Of a stretch of 64,000 bases of DNA, positions 60,286 to 64,000 are shown piece after piece (the stretch's first letter is position 1; each line of letters begins with the position of its first letter). The notes beneath the pieces are model-generated. The model saw only the letters and a program-made list of their open reading frames with translations, was not told where the DNA came from and did no database searches. This DNA comes from Pseudomonadota bacterium (GTDB taxonomy: Bacteria; Pseudomonadota; Alphaproteobacteria; Reyranellales; Reyranellaceae). The position numbers and the translations under genes are program-made. The DNA lies in NCBI GenBank assembly GCA_018240685.1, contig JAFEFG010000003.1, positions 1 to 64,000 on the forward strand, given 5' to 3'.

Positions 60286-61530
60286 TCAGGCGCGCGCCGG
60301 CTGGGCCAGGCCGGTCGCCGGCATCGTGTCCTTGATCGGGAAGTGCAGGAGCGCCGCCAACGCGCCCGATGCTGCAGTCAACAGCCATACGGGGCCGTAC
60401 GAACCGGTGAGATCGAACACGACGCCGCCCAGCCATGCGCCCAGGAACGATCCGATCTGATGGCTGAAGAAGCAGACGCCGAACAGCGTGCCCAGATGGC
60501 CGACGCCGAACACCTTGGCGACCCAGCCGCTCGTGAGCGGCACCGTGCCGAGCCAGGTGAGCCCCATGACGGCCGCGAAGGCGACGACGCCGGCCTCGCT
60601 CTTGGGCATCAGGAAGAATGCGGCGATGGCCGCACCGCGGATGAGGTAGAGCCAGCCCAGCACATGTTGCTGCCGGAAGCGCCCGCCCAGCCAGCCGCAG
60701 GCCCAGCTGCCGGCCATGTTGAAGAGGCCGATCAGCGACAGCGCCGTCGCGCCGAGGCCGAGCGGCATGTGGCACAGGGTCAGGTATCCCGGCAGATAGG
60801 TGGAGATGAAGGCAAGTTGGAAGCCGCAGGTAAAGAAGCCGAGCGTGAGCAGGCGATAGCCTCGGTGACGCAGCGCCTGGGTCAGCATCTCGTTGAGTGA
60901 GGGGATGTGCAGGCCGGCCGACGCGTGGGCGGCCGCGCCGCGGCGGTCGAGCAGCAGGCCGAAGGGGCTCGCCGAGACCAGCAGGATCGCCAGTCCGAAC
61001 AGCGAGGCGGCAAGCCCCCAGCTCTCAATCGTCGCCTGGGCGATGGGGGCAAGCGCGATCTGCCCCAGCGAGCCGCCGGCGCTCGCAAGCCCCATGGCCA
61101 GGCTGCGCTTCTCGGGTGTGGCGGACCGGCCGACGGCGGTCATCACGACGCCGAAGGTGGTGCAGCTCATGCCAATGCCGACCAGCAGGCCCAGGCCGAG
61201 CATCATGACGATTCCGGAAGCCGTGGTGGCGGCGAGCGCGAGGCCGGCGGCATAGGCGATGGCGCCCAGCGCGACGATCGGCGCGGCGCCATGGCGATCG
61301 GCCGCGGCACCGGCCAGCGGCTGGGCAAGGCCCCAGACGAGGTTGTGCAGGGCGATGGCGAGGGCGATCTGGCCAACGGGCAGGCCGCGCTCGAGGGCGA
61401 GGGGGCCGAGGAACAGCCCGAAGGTTTGCCGCGCGCCCATGGCGGCGCTGATGATGAGCGACGCCGCCACGACGACGATGACGATAGGGTTGCGAAAGAG
61501 ACTCTGGCTGGCACTGACGACGGATCGCAT
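60286..61530 (-). CDS. MFS transporter (414 aa)
   Basis: A 12-segment major facilitator superfamily protein. The first helices are NPIVIVVVAASLIISAAMGARQTFGLFLGPLALERG and VGQIALAIALHNLVWGLAQPLAGAAADRHGAAPIVALGAIAY; the loop AAADRHGAAP carries the usual D-R-x-G element between helices 2 and 3. It resembles oxalate/formate-type or general anion carriers in the first helices, but substrate assignment is not possible. It is on the opposite strand to the binding-protein gene; a LysR gene of the same strand lies upstream at 61613. Confidence 0.88.
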   Translation of the reverse strand: MRSVVSASQSLFRNPIVIVVVAASLIISAAMGARQTFGLFLGPLALERGLPVGQIALAIALHNLVWGLAQPLAGAAADRHGAAPIVALGAIAYAAGLALAATTASGIVMMLGLGLLVGIGMSCTTFGVVMTAVGRSATPEKRSLAMGLASAGGSLGQIALAPIAQATIESWGLAASLFGLAILLVSASPFGLLLDRRGAAAHASAGLHIPSLNEMLTQALRHRGYRLLTLGFFTCGFQLAFISTYLPGYLTLCHMPLGLGATALSLIGLFNMAGSWACGWLGGRFRQQHVLGWLYLIRGAAIAAFFLMPKSEAGVVAFAAVMGLTWLGTVPLTSGWVAKVFGVGHLGTLFGVCFFSHQIGSFLGAWLGGVVFDLTGSYGPVWLLTAASGALAALLHFPIKDTMPATGLAQPARA

Positions 61531-61612
61531 CTTTTTCCTCCGCTCGCCGCCACGATGCGAGGCCTGCGTCGCGGCGGCAAAAGAGAAGGAGGCGATGGTC
61601 GATGAGCTGGAT

Positions 61613-62506
61613 TCACCCGTCGGTGCCAGCCTCGGCGACCAGCCAGCGCCTGAAGTCCCGCAGCTCGGGACGGCGCCCGGAATCGGGGGCGCTCACCAGC
61701 CAGTAGGCGGTCTCGGCGGCGACGGCCTCGCCGGCGAGCTCGACCAGCGTGCCGTCCGCCAGCTCGCGATCGGCCAGGGGCCGCCGGCCGATGGCCACGC
61801 CGAGTCCGGCAGCCGCGGCGCCGAGGGCGAGGCCGACGGTGTCGAAGCGCAGCCCGCCCTTGGTGTCGACATCGCGGAGGCCGCTGGCCTCGAGCCAGCT
61901 CTGCCATCCCTCGCTGGCGGTGGTGACATGGATCAGTGTTGCGCGGGCGAAATCGACCTTGCCTGAGCGGCCGATGATCCGGTCCCGATAGGACGGGCTG
62001 CAGACCGGGATGAGTGCTTCGCCCAGCAGCTTTGCCCACGCAAGGCCGCGGCTCGGCGAGCGGCTCATGCGGATCGCGAAATCGAATCCGTCGACAGGAA
62101 AGCCGACGTGACGGCGCGAGGTGTCGACCGTGACGCCGACCCCGGGCCAGCGTGCGGCGAAGGCCGGCAGGCGCGGCAGCAGCCAGCGCGAGGCAAAGGT
62201 GGGCGCGCAGCTGACCGCAATGACGCGGTCGCCACGGCGGCTGGGCAGGCGCTGCGTACCGACGGCGATCAGCGACAGCGCCTCGCCGACATAGGCGAGA
62301 TAGTCGGCGCCCGCGGCGGTCAGCGACAGGCCGCGCGGACTGCGTACGAAGAGCCGGGTGCCCAGTGTCTCCTCCAGCCCGACGATGCCGTGGCTGACCG
62401 CGCTGGGCGTGAGGCCGAGCTCGGCCGCAGCCAGCTTGAAGCTGCGCAGCCGGCCGGCGGCCTCGAACAGACGCAGCGCGGGCAGGGGCGGAAGACGAAG
62501 CGCCAT
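61613..62506 (-). CDS. LysR-family regulator, GcvA type
   Basis: A 297-aa LysR regulator with the GcvA-like start MALRLPPLPALRLFEAAGRLRSFKLAAAELGLTPSAVSHGIVGLEETLG (helix-turn-helix) and a C-terminal effector domain of type-2 periplasmic fold. The ATG at 62506 fits best; the frame is open to 62566. Its target could be the MFS gene downstream on the same strand. Upstream are the DsbA-like, YXWGXW and fabI genes in the same direction. Confidence 0.88.
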   Translation of the reverse strand: MALRLPPLPALRLFEAAGRLRSFKLAAAELGLTPSAVSHGIVGLEETLGTRLFVRSPRGLSLTAAGADYLAYVGEALSLIAVGTQRLPSRRGDRVIAVSCAPTFASRWLLPRLPAFAARWPGVGVTVDTSRRHVGFPVDGFDFAIRMSRSPSRGLAWAKLLGEALIPVCSPSYRDRIIGRSGKVDFARATLIHVTTASEGWQSWLEASGLRDVDTKGGLRFDTVGLALGAAAAGLGVAIGRRPLADRELADGTLVELAGEAVAAETAYWLVSAPDSGRRPELRDFRRWLVAEAGTDG

Positions 62507-62629
62507 GGACGAACTCCGGTGCGATGCTTTCCTAAGGACGGCCGATGTTACGCCGGCCTTGGCCAAAGGGCCGTCGGCTGCCCATCAATCTTCCTCATCC
62601 GAAGCGGCCGCGCCTCGCGGCGGCGAGGC

Positions 62630-63262
62630 CTAGGCCGATGCGGTCGCCTGCGCCTTCTCGCGTGCCATCTGGAAGGCATCCTCGAGACGGTCGTTGCCCC
62701 AGAACATCTCCTCGTCGACGAAGAAGGTCGGGGCGCCGAAGATGCCGCGCCGGCCAGCCTCTTCGGTCTGCTGCCGCAGCCGTGCCTTGTTGGAGTCCGC
62801 CTGCGCGCGGCCGAGGAGATCAGCGGCGGGTAGGCCCAGCGCGGCGAGGATCGGGGCGAGCTGGTCGGGCGCATTGATGTCCCGGTCCTTCGCGAAGTTG
62901 AGCTCCATGACCGCGCGGCTGAAGGCGCCGATCCAGGGCTGGTCGGCGCCAAGCAGGGCGATGCGCGCGGGCAGCACGCTCAGGCGCGGAAAGACGCTGG
63001 GCGGCGTCCAGGGCGCGAGCCCGTATTTACGGCATTGTCGCGCCATGTCGCGCTGGACGTAAGCGCCCTTCTGCTTCTGCTCGACGAAGGGCGAGTTCTC
63101 CATGCCGAGGGCTCGGAAAATCGGCCCCAGCAGGAACGGCTTCCAGATGAGGCGCACACCCTGTCGTCGCGCCTCGTCCTCAATGCGCATGACGCTGAGG
63201 TAGCTGTAGTTGCTGGCGAACTCGAACCAGAACTCGACGGTGGGCAGAGGTGCGGAGACCAT
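62630..63262 (-). CDS. DsbA-family isomerase/oxidoreductase, HCCA-isomerase-like
   Basis: A 210-aa DsbA-fold protein of the 2-hydroxychromene-2-carboxylate isomerase group: VEFWFEFASNYSYLSVMRIEDEARRQGV at the start with a Ser in place of the CxxC site (FASNYSY), VIFRALGMENSPF-like sequence, and FGAPTFFVDEEMFWGNDRLED at the end. It should bind glutathione and isomerise an aromatic-degradation intermediate, or act as a GST-kappa-like enzyme. The start ATG at 63262 is the one with the usual N-terminus. Confidence 0.85.
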   Translation of the reverse strand: MVSAPLPTVEFWFEFASNYSYLSVMRIEDEARRQGVRLIWKPFLLGPIFRALGMENSPFVEQKQKGAYVQRDMARQCRKYGLAPWTPPSVFPRLSVLPARIALLGADQPWIGAFSRAVMELNFAKDRDINAPDQLAPILAALGLPAADLLGRAQADSNKARLRQQTEEAGRRGIFGAPTFFVDEEMFWGNDRLEDAFQMAREKAQATASA

Positions 63263-63294
63263 GGCTGCCGGCTGCGGTTGCTGGTCTTGGCGCG

Positions 63295-63666
63295 TTACTG
63301 CCAGTAGCCTGGCGTCCAGCCCCAATTGTCGTCCTTCAGGGTCCAGCTGCCGTTGGTCCAGATGGAGGTCGGATAGGGCTGCTCGACCCAGCCACCCGGC
63401 ATCCAGCTGAACGAGCCGTTGTTGGGATCGTCGGTGTAGCCCCAGTGATAATGGCCGGGGTTCCAGACGAAATGCCCCTCGGGTGCCGGAGGCTTGGGCG
63501 GGATGGTCTCCGTCTTCGGCGGCGGCGGTTTCACCGGCGCCACGATGGCGACGCCCGGCTTCGGGCGCGGCGGCGGCGGAGCCGACGTGGTGACGGCCTG
63601 CTGGCCCTGCTGCGTACACGCGGCAAGGAGAACAGCTGCCGTGAACACCGTCACGATGCGTTTCAT
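63295..63666 (-). CDS. YXWGXW-repeat lipoprotein
   Basis: A 123-aa lipoprotein. The signal peptide MKRIVTVFTAAVLLAACTQQG has a clear lipobox (LAAC). A Pro-rich linker leads to Trp/Tyr repeats (NPGHYHWGYTDD, FSWMPGGW, DDNWGWTPGYWQ) that are the YXWGXW-type repeats of many alphaproteobacterial surface proteins. Function is not known, perhaps carbohydrate or peptidoglycan binding. ATG 63666 lies 91 bp after the fabI stop. Confidence 0.85.
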   Translation of the reverse strand: MKRIVTVFTAAVLLAACTQQGQQAVTTSAPPPPRPKPGVAIVAPVKPPPPKTETIPPKPPAPEGHFVWNPGHYHWGYTDDPNNGSFSWMPGGWVEQPYPTSIWTNGSWTLKDDNWGWTPGYWQ

Positions 63667-63757
63667 CGGAAGATCCCCCAAAACGTTCGGCAACGAGTTT
63701 GCGGCATGCGGCCGCCGATGCCCATTGACCTGCATCAACAGCGCCCGCGCCCCTGCG

Positions 63758-64000
63758 TCAAGCGCGATCGCCTTCCTCGGCCGAGACTTCCGTTTCGACC
63801 TCTGCGTCGGCTGCCGCCTTCTGCCGTTCCGCCTGCGCCCCGAGATCGGCAAGGACGGGGACGCTGCGCAGTGCCTCGTCGACGGCGAGCATGCCGATGA
63901 CGTTGTAGCCGTTGTCGACGTGAAGGATCTCGCCGGTGATGCCCTGGCCGAGATCGCTGATCAGGCTGAGCGCGGCCCGCCCGACATCCTCGATGGTCGT
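63758..64000 (-). CDS. fabI: 3' end of enoyl-[acyl-carrier-protein] reductase FabI (partial)
   Basis: The 5' part lies outside the window. The 80 translated residues begin [20 protein letters not shown] and include [17 protein letters not shown], the C-terminal signature of NADH-dependent FabI. The protein then continues about 35 more residues in an Ala/Glu-rich tail ([24 protein letters not shown]), longer than in most FabI; whether this tail is normal for the genus is unknown. It acts in fatty-acid elongation. Confidence 0.85.
   Translation of the reverse strand, partial: TTIEDVGRAALSLISDLGQGITGEILHVDNGYNVIGMLAVDEALRSVPVLADLGAQAERQKAAADAEVETEVSAEEGDRA

Overview
The window is high-GC, densely packed chromosomal DNA from an alphaproteobacterium. 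Supporting this are the order ileS, lspA, DUF3035 (BamF-like) lipoprotein, M16 and M16, a MutL that keeps the endonuclease motif, the GcvA-type LysR and YXWGXW proteins, and the general gene style. A Rhodospirillales/Hyphomicrobiales lineage such as Reyranellaceae is a guess at low confidence. I see no insertion sequence, prophage, integrase, CRISPR array or rRNA. The two tRNA genes are tRNA-Gln(UUG) and tRNA-Thr(CGU).

Region by region. 0-9 kb: a CHAD protein coupled to a COG0523/CobW metal GTPase, a flavin reductase, tRNA-Gln, a cytochrome c, DUF488 and LysR divergent from a TSUP exporter, two hotdog thioesterases, a GST divergent from a WYL regulator, and an ArsR-like regulator. 9-12 kb: a DUF6285/APH-kinase pair that resembles LvaA/LvaB, a MaoC hydratase, then ribF. 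12-16 kb: a zinc-ribbon/cyclase/AAA/TPR giant and a minimal HEXXH protease with an unknown partner. 16-26.5 kb: housekeeping genes ileS-lspA-lipoprotein-M16-M16, pgi and mutL. 26.5-35 kb: a phosphatase, rsmD, a pseudouridine synthase, a class-I amidotransferase, two acyl-CoA dehydrogenases, tadA, queG, queF and an FprA-type reductase. 35-40 kb: an orphan peptide-binding protein, a lactonase-like MBL protein, an ACT-like mini-protein, a racemase-like protein without its cysteines, a GST and a hydroxyisobutyrate-dehydrogenase-like enzyme. 40-47 kb: three UbiD paralogues, UbiX and a PNPOx-like protein in one transcription unit. 47-49 kb: two tandem Tat-type trypsin-like proteases. 49-54 kb: malonate decarboxylase mdcA-C-D-E-G-B. 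54-57 kb: csoR divergent from a copper P1B-ATPase. 57-64 kb: two orphan binding proteins, an MFS transporter, a LysR, a DsbA-like isomerase, a YXWGXW lipoprotein and the 3' end of fabI.

The strongest new observations are regulatory. (1) ileS is preceded by a consensus-like promoter, a 16-codon leader peptide with consecutive Ile codons and a terminator hairpin, which together look like Ile-responsive attenuation. A related leader (shared R-I-S-(T)-P-V) precedes the ACT-like gene. (2) The UbiD cluster has a perfect FNR/FixK box, TTGATTCAAATCAA, placed at about -41.5 from a plausible start site. This suggests oxygen-controlled prenyl-FMN (de)carboxylases. (3) Many convergent gene pairs end in short perfect hairpins whose loop contains a stop codon.

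All functional calls rest on motif recognition by eye. No database search was run.
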